Shown: positions 12,501 through 25,224, numbered from the stretch's first letter. The stretch is 64,000 bases of DNA from Undaria pinnatifida (GCA_012845835.1 JABAKD010000010.1:7632597-7696596); one strand, 5' to 3'. Notes: generated from the letters alone by a model not told the origin. A program made the numbers and translations.

Positions 12501-15500
12501 ACAACTCGTGCGACCTATTCCATCCCGCCGGCCTGTTAGTCATGTGAGTTTTCGCCAACGTTTAACGTGCAGGAGCTGATGGACACGCTCCGTAATGCCG
12601 AGGGCGTAGAGAACAGGGAGCGTACGCAGCGGAAAATTGCTCACCAGGCACAGCTTCCCGCTAGCGGCCGGGGCTCGGCAGTTCACTGGCGACACAGCGA
12701 TATCCTCGACTGGTACCCCCCTGGAGGAGATAGGCACGCTTCTTCCCGCACGCCTGGAGGCAAGCAGCACAAAGAAACTCGCCGACGAGCGCTTGTGTTC
12801 GAGAAGATACGGGAGAGGGTGAGGAGGGTCCAAGATGATCGTGACAGCGCCGGGCCGGTGAGATACCCTTCCGTTGCAAACGCTTGACAGGCAATCCCGT
12901 GCAAACATTATTCCGCTCGATGTATATACGACTGACACTCGTTTCTTTGCCTTGGGAAGCGGCCGTCAAGCTTCACTCCCGGTCCGCCACCCAAGGTGTG
13001 TGAGCATATTTTTTGTTCATCCTCCGGCGGATGGGAAAATTGAAGCTTCAGCACAGAGTAACCCTTTTGGCTTAAGGGTAACCAGCGAAAAACCACGGTT
13101 TCTGCCCTATAACATATTTTAGGGTTTGAGTTGTGCGATATTCGACGAAATTCATCAACCACACACTACGAAACTCATGGTATACACGGCAGCGTCACGG
13201 CAGCACGCCAGCCCCCCCGTCGCTCCTCTGTATCCATACCAAAATCGAGGTGGGCTTTCCAATATAAACCTCCCGAACGTGTCTATCGCTCTTGCCTAAA
13301 TTGTGAATGCCTTCACTCACCCCTCGTTACCAACGTAATACAGGTGCTTGACATGTTTCACAGGAGAGGGGGTGGGGGAGGAGGAGGAGAAGGAGGAGGA
13401 CGGAGTGACCCATCTCCAACACCAAGGAGCGACGACGGAAAATTCAATCCGCCACCGTTGTCCCCTTCCGCGCTTCGCGCGGGCCTGAGATCTCTCGGCG
13501 TTCCGCTTGGAGACGACGACTTTGACGCAGTCCTCGCCAGCACGGACCCCGACCGCCACGGAGAGGTATCCTACCCGAAGTTTTGCGAGGTGTTGAGATT
13601 ACGTCGTCTTCGCGGCAACGACAACACGAGACCGGACACCGCTGTTTCCGGCCTGGAACGACCGTCCTCCGCCCCGCCCCTTTCGAGCCAGGCTATCGGA
13701 CAAGGATTATCGGTCAGCGGCAAGATCATTCCGAGAAGAGAACGCAGTTGGGGTAGAGGGAGTGCTCGTTGCAGGGCGATGGAGCTGGCGCCTGCAGGCG
13801 ATCGCGACCTCCTCGACGGAGGCGTTTTCCATCGCAACCCTGCCACCGACGGGTGCTCCAACCCTAACTTCACCACAACCATGGTCCGCGCATGGAACGA
13901 CGGGGATGGGCGTGGAAGAGGAAGAACGGATGGGCATGGTTCCGGAAGGAGACAGTTACCAGCGCCGGCGCCGGCGCTGACGGCTGCTTGCACCGTCGTC
14001 CAACCTGTAAGCCGCGGGCAGACATTAATCGGGGACAACCGGTTTCACTCGTGGAACGAGACCGGCGCGGGAGCGGAGAGGCGCTTCCGCCAAGACCTCG
14101 GCGCCAAAGCAAGGTAACTCGGCAAACCAGCAGGACGCAGTCAAAGAAGTTTCAGCCGAGACAGCTCTAGTGCGGGGGGGCAAGTGACACAGCGCAGACA
14201 AATATTGCTCCAGATGATGTATCTCATTAGTTCCCTCCGCCGATGCCTCTGTCGGTGCTCCCCAATATCGTCGACGAAAGCGGACAGAATGTCATTCAGT
14301 CGTGGGGGGCGGATGACTGAAGACCTTCAACCCTAACCCACACTTTGTCTCCAAAAATGTATCACGGCAATATAAGTTATTTAAAACGTTTTCGCTCCCA
14401 AATTGTACAAACATGTCACGATTTTCCCGTAGTCGAAACAGTATCACCTGTTCCCCGGGGTGATATACCTATCAAACCTAACCCCGACGCTATTTCGTTC
14501 CCCTCGCGCGCCGCCGCCAGACGGCATCGATCGCACTCACTCTCGTGCCACGGGGGCGAGCGTGTAGCTTGCGAAGGATGGGACAACATGGGCACTCCTT
14601 CTCCCCGCAATGCTGCCGATGGCATCGGATCATCTCGCCACGCCGCCACTACTGCCGTCATTAGCGGCGGCAGTGGCAGCAGCAGCATCAGTCGGCGCGG
14701 CCGCGGACTCGCACCACGAGACAGCGATCTCGGCTTCGGCTCTGCGCGCATGCGTTCCGCGTCGAGGCTCGACGATCGTTGTAGCGTAACTTCTGCCGGC
14801 GGGCGGCGGCGGCGACGGCGGCGTCATGACAAGACTAACGAAAGCACGGGCTTAACGCGGCGGCGGTCTATGAGCCTCGGGGTCGACGATCGCTACGGCG
14901 CATGGGCTCGATCCTCGGTGGGGGATCTCCTGCGACACGACACTTGGCTCGGAGCCCGCTGTCACACCGCAGCTGAAGGCACTGCGGACCGCGGCAGGGT
15001 CGGGTTTGCGGAGACGGTGCAAGGTATCCGGTGTGGAGGAGATCACCACTTTACCGGTCACGAAAGCTCGCGGTACCACGGCGAAGGTGGAAAGCGCAGG
15101 GTTGCTCCGTACGCGACGGACGCTGACATGTTCGAGGTTCAGCAACAAAGGCTTCGAACCGGGGGCGGACATGGCGGCGAACGCGGCAGCGGTGAGGTTA
15201 GCGCATATCGGGGCAGCCGTAACGAGCAACGACAAACCATGTCTGTGGTGACGGACCGTCGGGTTGCATCTGTCGGGGGCGCCGAACGCAGGGGCGAGAA
15301 TACCCACGGTTTGATTCGTGGGCGGGGAAGGGTTGGCGAAGGTGGCGCGCGAAGGGAAGGGGGCGGAAGCCACGGTGAGGGGCGAGGGCGAACAGCCAAC
15401 GCAACGAACTCGGGGGACACTGCAGCACGCAGGGCTGGCGGGCTCAGAGGCGAGCTGAGTGCCTTCAGCGGAGAGTTCCACGACGGCGGTGGACAGTTTT

Positions 15501-15610
15501 CCCCGACGCGGCGTTGGGATAACGCGAGCCTGCCAACTGGACACGACAGAGCTAGGGGGCACGCTGTATCAACCCACTCGAGGGGGAACAGTAGGCCACC
15601 AAAGAAATAA
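9525..15610 (+). CDS. Large multi-EF-hand protein with disordered tails
   Basis: Probable calcium-binding protein of unknown specific role. The model is five exons: 9525-11631, 12177-12292, 12573-12818, 13344-14113 and 14521-15610, about 1442 residues, with all phases agreeing. The clearest EF-hand loop is DVTRDGRITYPE (bases 9918-9953, about residue 132). A second canonical loop starts at 11151 (DPSASGVISQRE, about residue 543). A third is at 13545 (DPDRHGEVSYPK, about residue 891), with K in place of the usual position-12 acid. Degenerate partner hands follow the first two, and exons 1-2 join across LDP/AEQFREGLRIL. The rest is Gly/Ser/Arg-rich and likely disordered, including a Gly tract at the start of exon 4. 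The start is uncertain: ATG at 9645 is also possible, and upstream exons may exist. The join to the last exon is the weakest; exon 4 would otherwise stop at 14117. An AATAAA overlaps the stop codon. Confidence 0.7.
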
Positions 15611-16062
15611 AGGAACGTAATCGTCTGGTAGGGGGACATGTCTGGTTTGAGGTAGTAGCGGGTTGTTTCGGGCAGCCACACAGCGCGTTCGGGCCGCCTG
15701 CCTGGATAAGGGTCATGAGTAACACAGGCAGTCGATTTGGCTAATAACGGGGGAGGTAATGGTGATGGTGATAATTGTGTATCGTACGGCTGTACTTAGT
15801 GATGGAGGGCGACACGCGACACGACCTTGTAGAAGGAGAGATGTAACGCATAAGCTTTTCCCCGTTTTCAGTGCTAGTTTTCAGCAGTGCTAGTTTCAGT
15901 GCTAGTTTTGAGTGCTAGCGCTGCCCGAAAAGCGGAGTGAAGACGGAGACCGGAGAAACGCGCGCCTAGTAGTCTGCTGATCCTTCCAGAGGATGGGACG
16001 AGTGCGGTGATTGCCATTTTTTGGGAGTACTAGTACACTGTAGAATTGCCAGCGGTACCCCC

Positions 16063-16156
16063 AGCCTCGATCTAAATCCCCTCTCCCCCCCCCCCCCCCG
16101 GGCAGTGGCAGCCTCGATCTAAATCTCCTTTCTCCCCCCCCCCCCCCCGGGCAGTG
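16063..16156. repeat. Tandem duplication carrying two long poly-C runs
   Basis: Two successive copies of a unit running from AGCCTCGATCTAAATC through a 14-16 base C run to GGGCAGTGGC. The copies differ slightly ahead of the C run. Confidence 0.9.
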
Positions 16157-16327
16157 GCGTCAGGCACCAGCGCATTGTGATTGGTCAGGGCGCTTTGCTC
16201 GCCCTGTGTACTGCGGTTCCAGAAATATTTACCTCAATGGTGACAGCTTGGCCCTAGCCTCTTAAGAAGCGCCTTAAGCGTGCCTTAACACCCTTTTTCC
16301 AACAACGGTGAAGGGCTGTTTGGAGTC

Positions 16328-16418
16328 TTAAAACCCTTTTTAGAGCCCCAACACCCCTCTCGATACTAATTCCAAGTAATTTGTCCCCCAAACGGGATTC
16401 CAGTTGTGGAGGGGTTAA
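16328..16418 (+). mobile_element. 88-bp TTAACCCC-type element, copy
   Basis: Runs from TTAAAACCCTTTTTAGAGCC through the family core ATTCCAAGTAATTTGTCCCC to GGAGGGGTTAAA. The ends are imperfect inverted repeats of each other. See the reference copy at 26297. Confidence 0.7.
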
Positions 16419-18324
16419 AGACGCTCATGATGTCCAAGCACAACGCGTTCGACCGGAAACCCCATAAAAGGGAGATAGGGTAGAGATTCTAGGCACTTCC
16501 GTTAAGAAAGCTTTTATTCGGTGGGCCTAAGGCGCATTTCTAATATATCGCCCTTGTCCTCTACTTTCGGGAATTCCCACCTAAAGCAGCTGCCTAAAGG
16601 CTTATTGGTTGAACACGATACTCGTTCATCACGGCAAATAAAAATACTCGAGATATTTTAACAATATTTCACTCTAATTCCAAGTAGTTTCCCCCGAAAC
16701 CGCGGGAGCACGAGCCTGAAACATGCCATACCCCTGATTGCGGGCCTCCATGCACGCCTTAACCATATGCCTTAACGCCGTCTGATTCGTGTCTTAAAGG
16801 CTACGCTGATTACTCAGCACCTGCCTGCACCTTCGCTCGTGGGCAGTCGCAGTTAAATAGGTAATGCCAAGAGTGAATACTAAGAACGCGATTCAGTAAA
16901 CAAGAAGCACGCTCATCCGACCTCGAAACCCCCATCCAAAAGAAGGGAACCCTTGGATATTTTGTGCTCGTGTCACCTACGACACCTGCCAAGACGCAGC
17001 GACAAATATAACAGAAAGCAGTACGGATCCACCGACAAAAACGAACACTCCACAAAAACCCTCAATACTGCTGTAGAAGACTTATCGTCGACGGTGGTTC
17101 CCAGCAGGTGTGTCGTGAGGTACGCCTTTCCAAAGGTCTACCAAACCCACAGCAATACGACGGTCCCTAAAGGCAAACCTGGTACGCAAGTGAACATTTG
17201 CACACCTCCACTCTGATCTCACTTGGCACCCTGATTCCAACCCGATATAATCAACCAAAATCTAGAGTTTCCACCAAACGGTTACAGCAAAATTAAAAGC
17301 ACACTACAACCAATAACACTAGAAGGTGTGCTGCATTATATTTCCACACCCGGTGTGCAATTAGCGCTTTCCGTAAAACGTTGCACGCTGCCAGCCCATA
17401 AGACGCACATGGCAGCGCGTTCTTCTTTTTTTACGATAGCGCTCATCTCAACCAAGACAACCGCACCTTAATGTACAATACTCATACAGCTGGTACTGGT
17501 CGATGATTGAAATTCTACACCACAGCTTACGCCAGACAATGGCCTGTCAAGAGACGTCGCAGCTTACACCAGACATTATCACTCTGCCAAAGACCTTGCC
17601 ACCGAGGGCACCTTTTTCCAAGGCAGCTCAAGTTTGCACAAGGGCCAATACAAAAAATCGGCGAACGTCTCGCTGCATTTGTTGCATGCAGCATCACCCG
17701 AGCGGCAACACGAGTATTCCGAAGGGCAGCCAGCGCGAGGCAACGCGTAGCTCGGGGCGGGTCAGCATGTCCATGTAGCTAAGCAACAGCCCGCTGCCAC
17801 TGTTCGCTGATGATCTGGAACCCAACAGGGTCGTCCTTTATACAGTGACCGGGGGGGAGCCTACGGAGCAAGCGACACCCAATATAGTGGGGGGCTCCGA
17901 ATCGTGCCGAGTCCAACATGCCGGCACTAATCAGTGCACCCGCGCTATTGGGAATAGGGTTACTATGGAGATTTCAGTCGTGCCAAGCGATTTCACCGGC
18001 ACTATAGGGGGAAGTGGCACTATTCAACCGGCACTATTCCCCCACAATAGCAGCTTCGGCTCGTGCCTTCACAAGGAACACCCGAACACGATGACGATCG
18101 CGAGGATCGTTTCGTTCTCCCACCGCTCCACCACGTGCCCATCAATCGCCTGTTCCCAACACGCCGCCGAGCCCACATGCAAACCCCCGCCGGTCTTCTG
18201 CGTCAAGACGCAGGTCGCTGCAGACAACCGCAACACACGGGCGGAGAAAATGACAAGGGGGAGAAAATACTTACGACAGTACGGAATCGCAAACGTTGCG
18301 GTATGACGTGCGTTTCAGGGGGCA

Positions 18325-18495
18325 CTATCAGTACAGAAATAGGCTACCGGTGTCATTCAGTGGGTGTTGCCAGTGCAGCAGTAGGCTACTGGAACCATTC
18401 AGCGGGCGCTACCAGTGCAACAGCAGGCATCGTGTTTCCCATGTACATTACCAGGTCCCATTTAGCGGGTGCTACCAGTACAGAAGTGGGATGCC
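18325..18495 (+). repeat. Degenerate minisatellite of about 45-60 bp units
   Basis: Three to four diverged units share CATTCAGYGGGYG, CCAGTRCARCAG and TAGGCTAC. One frame reads as repeated G-[AT]-x-S-[AT]-x-x-G peptides, but no gene is evident around it. Confidence 0.6.
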
Positions 18496-18520
18496 ATATC
18501 ATCCAGTAGTACGCGGCACC

Positions 18521-18612
18521 AAAAACCCCTTTAGAGCCCCCGAACCCCTCCCTATACTAAATCCAAGTAATTTTGTCCCCCAAAACGGGTTTCCAGTTGT
18601 CAAGGGGTTAAG
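18521..18612 (+). mobile_element. 88-bp TTAACCCC-type element, copy
   Basis: Begins AACCCCTTTAGAGCCCC, contains ATCCAAGTAATTTTGTCCCC and ends CAAGGGGTTAAG. It is closely related to the copies at 16328 and 26297. Confidence 0.8.
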
Positions 18613-19223
18613 CTCTTCTTTTAGGCGAGGCTCAAATTCATGTGACGGCGGGTGTGTCCTACACTAAGTTCAGTGTAAACAAATGATTGAATACATTTCG
18701 CGCAACAGTCGGCCCAAAATATCGTAGTTCCCAAGTGCTGTCGCCTCTTGGATAATCATCTGCGCTCCCTCTGCCGTTTAGAGAGTGGAAGAATTTTAGA
18801 TTTCGCTGCTGCCTGTTCTAGTACAGTGGGCACCCCGATTTAAGAGTATCCCGTGACAAGCCGATTCAGGTGCACATTACTCCTATTAATATTTATAGCG
18901 GGAAATATATACCAGGTAGCTTTTCGTGTGGCGGAACATGCCGATTTTGCCGCTCTTAAGTCCCGAACGCTCTTATCTCGGATGCTCTCACATCGGGGTA
19001 CCCACTGGATACGTACCGGTGAACTTGAAGTGGCCGCTGATTTCCCTAAGGGCTTCCACTGTCTGGGTGGATATCGCATCCGTCCATTCCTGAACGTTCG
19101 AGGTTGAGTACTGCTTTCCGTTTAGAACGAGCTCCAATACCTGCGCTACGTGCAGCATGCAAGCACACATGCGGGCGAGCGAGCGTCGGCATGTCGGTAA
19201 AAAGGCATTGGTTTAGGGCAGCA

Positions 19224-19292
19224 TAGTAGCGACGGTAGCAGCAGCGGCAGCAGTGGCAGCAGCAGCAGCAGACACAGCAGCAGCAAGCCACG
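19224..19292. repeat. CAG/GCAGCAG microsatellite
   Basis: Interrupted CAG and GTAGCAG triplets. Read on the minus strand they give poly-Cys or poly-Leu ORFs, which are likely artefacts. Confidence 0.85.
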
Positions 19293-19540
19293 GGATTTCG
19301 AGAGTCTCGACAAGAACAGTTTTTGCACACTCGGCAGAGGGCTTTTCGATACCGTTGGATACCATCGGCGCTGCAGCAGTAGAGCATGCAGCAGCTGGCG
19401 CTGAACCAGAGTGATCGCTGTGGCGCTATCCTCCCACGAAGCCGACCTGGCTCCCCGTTGAGCTGGTACCACCCTGTTCAACGGGGATTCATATCAGTGC
19501 CCAATCATGTTCAACGGGTAATCCAACCAGCATAGTGGAT

Positions 19541-19713
19541 GGATACATAATATATGACGATCACTCAAGTACGAGGAAAATGTTGTGAACGGTGTAGAGA
19601 CCGTGCCAACAGCTGAGTGCCATCTTGCCGAAATGCTGTTGGCGCGGTCTCAACGCTTGATATAAGTCTGCAAACACCTTCCTCGTACGTGAGTGGTCGT
19701 TGTATCTGTATCC
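19541..19713. ncRNA. Long imperfect hairpin (possible miRNA precursor or fold-back element)
   Basis: The arms 19541-19612 and 19633-19713 pair imperfectly around a loop of about 20 bases. The best matched blocks are GAGACCGTGCCAACAGC against GCTGTTGGCGCGGTCTC near the loop, and CACTCAAGTACGAGGA against TCCTCGTACGTGAGTG toward the base. GGATACA/TGTATCC closes the foot. The arms carry bulges, as in small-RNA precursors. There is no ORF, and no terminal repeat family is shared with other elements here. Transcription is not shown by sequence. Confidence 0.45.
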
Positions 19714-22251
19714 GCCCATTTTACTGATTTAGTTCCCCGTCACTTGGGGAGTACCCTTTTCGGAATGGAAGCTCTTTTCGGAAAGGGGAGGATACGGTCG
19801 ACTCTGAATCACCACCACGCCGGCTCGTAACCTGTCCACGCTGCAGCAGTAGAGCATGCAGCAGAGACTGCCGCTGGGTAGAGGTTCGGGCAGAGAGCAG
19901 ACAAAAACAGAGTAAATTGATCTCTCAGCACAATAGTCCAAGCTCAAAGCTGTACCAGCGCTAGCGGGTTCGTACCCAAGTAAACCGCCTCTAGAACACA
20001 GTGCAAACCCCAAAACAGCACAGTACACAAGACCCCGTCGGAGTGTGGCTGTTTTTTTTAACGTACAGGTCGAAGCAAAGGGGGGGGGCACGCAAGATGG
20101 AGATACCAGGAAAGTACACTCGGAATGCAGGTGGAGGACAGGCTTTAGGAAGGGTTCGTGGAAGGGTCGATATCACACATCACAACTTGTATCCTGCCAG
20201 GTACTTGAAAACCTTCCTGTACAAACTGCGGTATTCGGTATGCAGATTTTTGAGAACAAGCACGCAAGACCCCGAGAGTCCGGAGGAGCCACAGCAAGAA
20301 GCGTCTCGACGACCAACCCGAGCTTGCTCTGCTTGATTCTCCAAGACGTGTCTGTTTGTTGTATTCGTACCTGATAGGGCTCTTTTCTTGCCTATTGGTC
20401 AACGCTACCACTTCACTCGAGAATCTACGACAGTAGGCGCTTCGCAGCAATAGACACAGATGGACGAAAGATGATAATAGAGCGGTAGTGATACGAGAAA
20501 CAGCGGAAGCTGCGCCTTCTTGGCGCAAGACATTTTGGTTTTAGACCGTTCATTCAGAGCTGCTTGCTGCCCCTGCCTTGCGATTCGTGTGGGTTTTTGC
20601 CCCCCTCATCGCAATCCTTTGCTCATGCAGCAGTAGCAACAAATACAACATGCACAGCTCCAGCAGCAGTGCGTGGTGGCAGTGCAGCGACAGGAAAAAG
20701 GAAGAAGTAAGCAGTGGTAGTAGTGTTGATAGCTGACGGTGCTGAAAGGAACCCCGATGAGGTTATGATTTACCAACTCTCCCACTGATTCTTCCCCGGC
20801 AAACACGCTGGGAGACCGGTAGGGCTGGGTCCTGGTCCAGTATGTACTGGCAGTACTACTGTACTGGCTGAGGGAGACGCCAGGTGTCAGTACTTTTGAC
20901 TATTTACGTACGTCCTACACTGACGCCTCATTAAACAGCGAAATCCAATCAATATTAACGGCGTAACAGCAGAGAGGGCACGCAGAACAGCTAGAGAGGG
21001 AAGAGCTCAGTAAACCTGTAACATTAACTCGATAACGCGGGATTTTTTGTCTTTTGCCGTTTTCGGTGGAGAATCTGAGTGAACATCATGTTTGGAACAA
21101 CATTGAATATAAATGGGTGTGTACATGAGTATTTACGTCTCTGAGGCCGCGATTTCGCAAATTGCACGAGCGATTCGGTTTGGCACGTCAAACTTGTTTT
21201 TGAACCCATGTCCCACCTTTTCGGTATCTAGGCTGCGTGCTGCAATGTGCCGTATTCCCAAACACTCCTGTCCATCATGCGCTTCGTTCGCTCTTGCTCT
21301 TCTTAGTTTTTTTTTCTCAGTCAGTCTACCACCAAACTGCATTTGAAACATGGTCCAAAAACGACTAATTTTTAGCTCTAAAGTCAAAACGCGTAAAACG
21401 TGCCTTCGGCAGGGCGCCTCCAGCGGGGCCCTCCGGGGGCGCCTCCGGCGGGGCCCCCTCACCAGTCGGGGGGGGGGCAGGGGTCGCAGCGAAGCCGCGA
21501 CCACCAGTGCACTGGTTGGGTTCAGTGTACTGGCATATGACGCAGCCAGTACATACTGTACAGGCTAGAGCTACCAAGGCCCAGCCCAAGAGACCGGGGT
21601 TTAAGCCCTTGACTGACCGCCCACTGCACTAAAAACAGAATATCAAGGCCAAAGTGGCCTTGACGGCCCCCATAAGACCGGCCTCCTTTGTAACAGCATA
21701 TGTACTCGGTATCTGTGTCTTGGTTAGAGTCGGTTGGAAGCGACTGCATTGCTCTCATCTACAGGTCCGCTTCCAGGTTGTCATATCTCATAGGCTCTCA
21801 TCGCTACAAGGGCGTTCTCTAAGTCAGTTGAGAAGTTTGGAGTCTTGACATGGAGGCAGTGTTCCAAAGCAGTTGCGCGTTGGGTCCCATGGAACATCTC
21901 ATTTCACATCCCATGGTGAATCCAAGTAATGAACATCGAACCAGCGACCTGAACGGCCTCCCCGCTGTTCCAAAAAAATTTCCTGTCGTCAACACCACTG
22001 CTGCTGCTGCTGTTGTATCAACGGAAACTAACGGCAAAATTGGAAATTGGCGCACACCAGATGCTCGCTCGGCTCGTGTTCGTTGCTCGTCGTAGCGTCG
22101 TAGTTCAGTCTACTTTAGCCCGATTCACTACACGTATATACACTGCCGGTCCTCCAATAAGAAAGCCAGCCCCAAGAAAGAGAGAGCCCCGCAAAAAAAC
22201 AAAGCCCGGAATTCCCGGAGACATGAGAAATGCGGGAGCGTTTTATTGAAG

Positions 22252-22317
22252 GTGTATCAAACGCACCTTGCAAATACGAGCGTTGACCCGAAATTCGGCG
22301 AACTCAATGCTGACGTC
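22252..22317 (+). repeat. TTGCAAA dispersed element, copy
   Basis: Reads TATCAAACGCACCTTGCAAA, then GAGCGTTGACCCGAAATTCG and GAACTCAATGCTGACGTC. It matches the copies near 3141, 30647 and 31481 in order and spacing. Confidence 0.65.
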
Positions 22318-22570
22318 CTCAAAGTATTCTTACTTCGAAAGTACGGAGTATAAAAAAGTGTGGGACACAAGAAAACACCCTTGATCAAGTAAGCAATCTA
22401 GGCTGGGAAAGTAGCAGTCGGTATCTCGGTTTCCGGTACGAGTACAGCAGCAGTACTCAGTCTATATGCGAAGTACATTTTTAGTTCGTAGTTTTGTTAA
22501 TCATGGCTTTTACTCTCCAGCTCAACCCGTTAGAGGCGTAAGAGGCTTTACGTTGTACCTCCAGCGAACC

Positions 22571-22645
22571 GTTTTGGACAACACAAGCCGTGGTCACAGG
22601 TGTCTTCCCTCCTTCCCCCCCGTACATGATCACGAAATAATTGAA
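22571..22645 (-). mobile_element. SINE fragment
   Basis: Shares GGACAACACAAGCCGTGGTC, ACAGGTGTC and the following C-rich stretch with the body of the full SINE copies at 24536 and 40810. It lacks the poly-T side and the tRNA-like head. Confidence 0.5.
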
Positions 22646-22871
22646 TCTGATTCGAGCCGTCACCACCGCTACTGTTGCTGTGAGTGCTTCCTCACGGTGG
22701 CGGAGGCAGCGTGAACGCCACCTTCAACCAGTACTATACTGCCACTTCTGTGGCATATGGCCATGCCAGCAAGAGCTCCGTCCAGACCATGTTGCTAGCA
22801 ACCTCCTTGCCTTCGAAGACCTTGCTTGCGGAAGGCTGGTCATGAGATCTACGATATCAAAAGCAAAATGA

Positions 22872-24535
22872 TCTGCAGCAGTACGTACGATTCTTCGGCG
22901 TACCTGTCACGTCGCTATTCACAGACTGAACTTACACCGCCCATACCTTGGACGTTGCATCTTGTACGTTGCCTTGCAAAGCAGAAAACGGCTGAGTAGC
23001 TTCCTCCGTGTTCCCCATTATGGAGAGAGCGAAAAAGCGCGCACTTGACTACTGAAGCCTGGAAGTAAAATCCGAGAGCGCCCTCTATCGACACCATAGG
23101 GTTTCTAACAGAATAGTAGGCCTTAAACAAGCGGGGGACTGATCGATTTGGTTCTGTGCGAGGGAGGGGTGATCGCCCGCGCCCACGGACGCACCAAGCA
23201 CCTGCCAGCCTAACTCAACAAACCTCACGACGGGTGCAACGCCCTACTGCTATTGGTTTTCCAAATATGGGGGTACTTGAAGCCATGAAGGGCCCGATCG
23301 GCGTGGCTTTCCTGACAATGATCAGCGTGTTATTGGTGAGCTTTTGTGAAAAACAAGCAAGAACAATCCAATCGAACGAGAGACGCCAACTGCTGCCTGT
23401 ACAAGTGTGGGAGAGAGAGTCCTCGTTCCTGTGGGTCTTTGGTCTTGCTGTCTTCGTTTAGTGCTGCTTTGTACCTACTAATACATGTTAACAATAGCGT
23501 ATCCCCTGTGTCTCAATGCTTGTTGGTGATATAGCAACAAGCGAAATAAATCTCCGCGGTAATCGTTTGTTTCCATCCAGTAGCGGGGCAATGCCGCTCG
23601 CGAACCGTCTTCCTATCAGTGTCCTCCTAATATTTCGATGCTTTTCCTCGATATCCCACGTAAGAACAGCTCTCGTATCTTCTCCATACTTTTCCCCAAG
23701 AGGCGTGAAGTGGGCCGTTCTTTACCAATATACTCCGGCCTCGGACAATCCCGCCTTGGTAGTGGACCTCTGAGCTGTGCAGTCATAACGAAAACGAGGC
23801 GCGTCGCTGACTACACCACTATAGACCACAGAACAGGCGGTGGCCGCAACAGCTCAAAAGTGCAGCAATGTTGGCTGAACACATGTCGACAACTGCTCTG
23901 GCAAACGTGCGAACAGGGTACAGATGTATAGCCGATTTCTCTCCGCTATCAACAACTTTACGACCCTTCGCGTAAATCGACTTTATCCTCCGCGTTTTAA
24001 CTACTACTGCTGTACAATAGAGGTCCCCCAGTAAGACGGTGGCGTTCCAGAGGGTTATGGCCGCCGCCTGATTGGGGGAAGCCGCCTTATTCTTTCCAAG
24101 TCATGATTGCCATTCAATCCTCCCGTCGCACCAAACGATCTTAACCGCCTTACTCAGACCGTCTTTTTGGGGGGGGGCTACGGTAATCGAAGCATCCAAA
24201 TCCAAACCCGTTCTCCGCCAGGAGATATTTTGTTGAGTTATTGTAAGTACGTCCGCCACGAGCCACGAGGTATTCTTGTAACTACACCAAAACACTCCAG
24301 TCGCTCCAGCTGTGAGATCGAAGATTTCGTCGAAACTCATCTGTGCAAGCTGTGTGTTGGGTATTATGTGCCAGATCATGATGCCAGATTTAGTTCGAAG
24401 CACCAAGTGCAGGGCACGGGTGCAGTTTCATACCCGTATCAGGCACTCTTTTGGGCGGGACCCGTGTTGCTAACTACCTGGTACTAAATAGCGAGCTGAA
24501 AGGCAGACAAAATATCACTTATATACAACAAGCAG
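22872..24535. other. Gap with weak exon-like pieces
   Basis: The plus ORF at 23156-23461 contains a short hydrophobic stretch (GPIGVAFLTMISVLLVSF) followed by a possible donor, GTGAGC, at 23336. A possible continuation starts near 23587. I cannot assign a family or connect these with confidence. A minus-oriented TTGCAAA dispersed element lies at 24283-24368. Confidence 0.3.
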
Positions 24536-24816
24536 CATTTTTTTTCTTCTTTTTTTTTCTACACTTCTACTTTCCAGCTTCCTGGACAAGCCGTGGCCAC
24601 AGGGGTCGTCCCTTCTTCCCCCCGGTTCTTGCCTTCAATTTTTATCGCGCATAGGGTTCAGCAATCCCACTGCTCGTCGATTTCCGCAAGTCAATTTGTG
24701 CACAAGAAAAAGTCCCCTCGGATTTATACGGTATGCACTCGTGGGGATTCGAACTCACGAAACTGACCTCTACCAGGCTCGAGGATAACCTGATACGCCA
24801 CCGGGGCGACCGTATT
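24536..24816 (-). mobile_element. tRNA-derived SINE, copy A
   Basis: On the minus strand the head (24740-24816) has an A-box-like TGGCGTATCAGG and a B box, GAGTTCGAATCCC. A body of about 200 bases follows, ending in a poly-A tail, seen as the T run on the plus strand at 24536-24560. The copy at 40810-41128 has the same order of parts, and the head folds poorly as a tRNA. This layout is typical of RNA-polymerase-III-derived SINEs. Confidence 0.85.
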
Positions 24817-25224
24817 ACAGTACACCAAGTATATTACATGCCATGAGGGTATAAAGAAAGCCGTGTTGACTGAATGAGGTCCGCCGCCCCCCAGGGGGCT
24901 GATCCTTCAGGTTTTCCATGTATACTTCGAAGTATATATACCAGATACCTGGTATTTCGAAGTATATATTTTCGGTTGCACTCATCAAAACTCCTTCTAA
25001 CCCCCACAATCCACCTTCCAGAAAACGTCCAAAACTCTAAACATATGCAGCGCGCACACTCGTATAACAGTATACTAACCCCTTTCCCTCCCCAACCCCC
25101 TACTTCGCTTCTGACGAACGCCGCAAACAATGTAACCACTCGTAATTGCTGTGCGTGCACGTAGATCGTTGTGGTGGTGGCACTCTGTCGAAAAATCTGC
25201 TGCAAGCCATCGGTAAACTACACG

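Larger units (their letters stand above)
15611..18324. other. Repeat-bearing gap, no gene recognised
   Basis: Contains the poly-C duplication (16063), one 88-bp TTAACCCC-type element (16328), and a related core AATTCCAAGTAGTTTCCCCC near 16677. ORFs at 17503-17782 and 17845-18306 are open but overlap in competing frames and match no family I recognise. Confidence 0.4.
18613..22570. other. About 4 kb without a supported gene
   Basis: Holds CAG-rich microsatellites, the 19.6-kb hairpin and two copies of the string CTGCAGCAGTAGAGCATGCA (at 19371 and 19841). Minus ORFs such as 19046-19481 are Leu/Cys-rich products of the CAG repeat. I cannot support a gene here. Confidence 0.4.

Noticed and set aside
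14852-15681. Minus-strand ORFs of 236 and 180 codons
   Set aside because: Antisense shadows over the last EF-hand gene exon, with Pro/Ser-rich composition from GC-rich sequence.
17845-18509. ORFs of about 150 codons
   Set aside because: Overlapping open frames over a degenerate minisatellite, with no recognisable domain.
24740-24816. Possible functional tRNA gene
   Set aside because: A and B boxes are present, but the anticodon and acceptor stems do not fold properly and a second copy shares the non-tRNA body. It is a SINE head.
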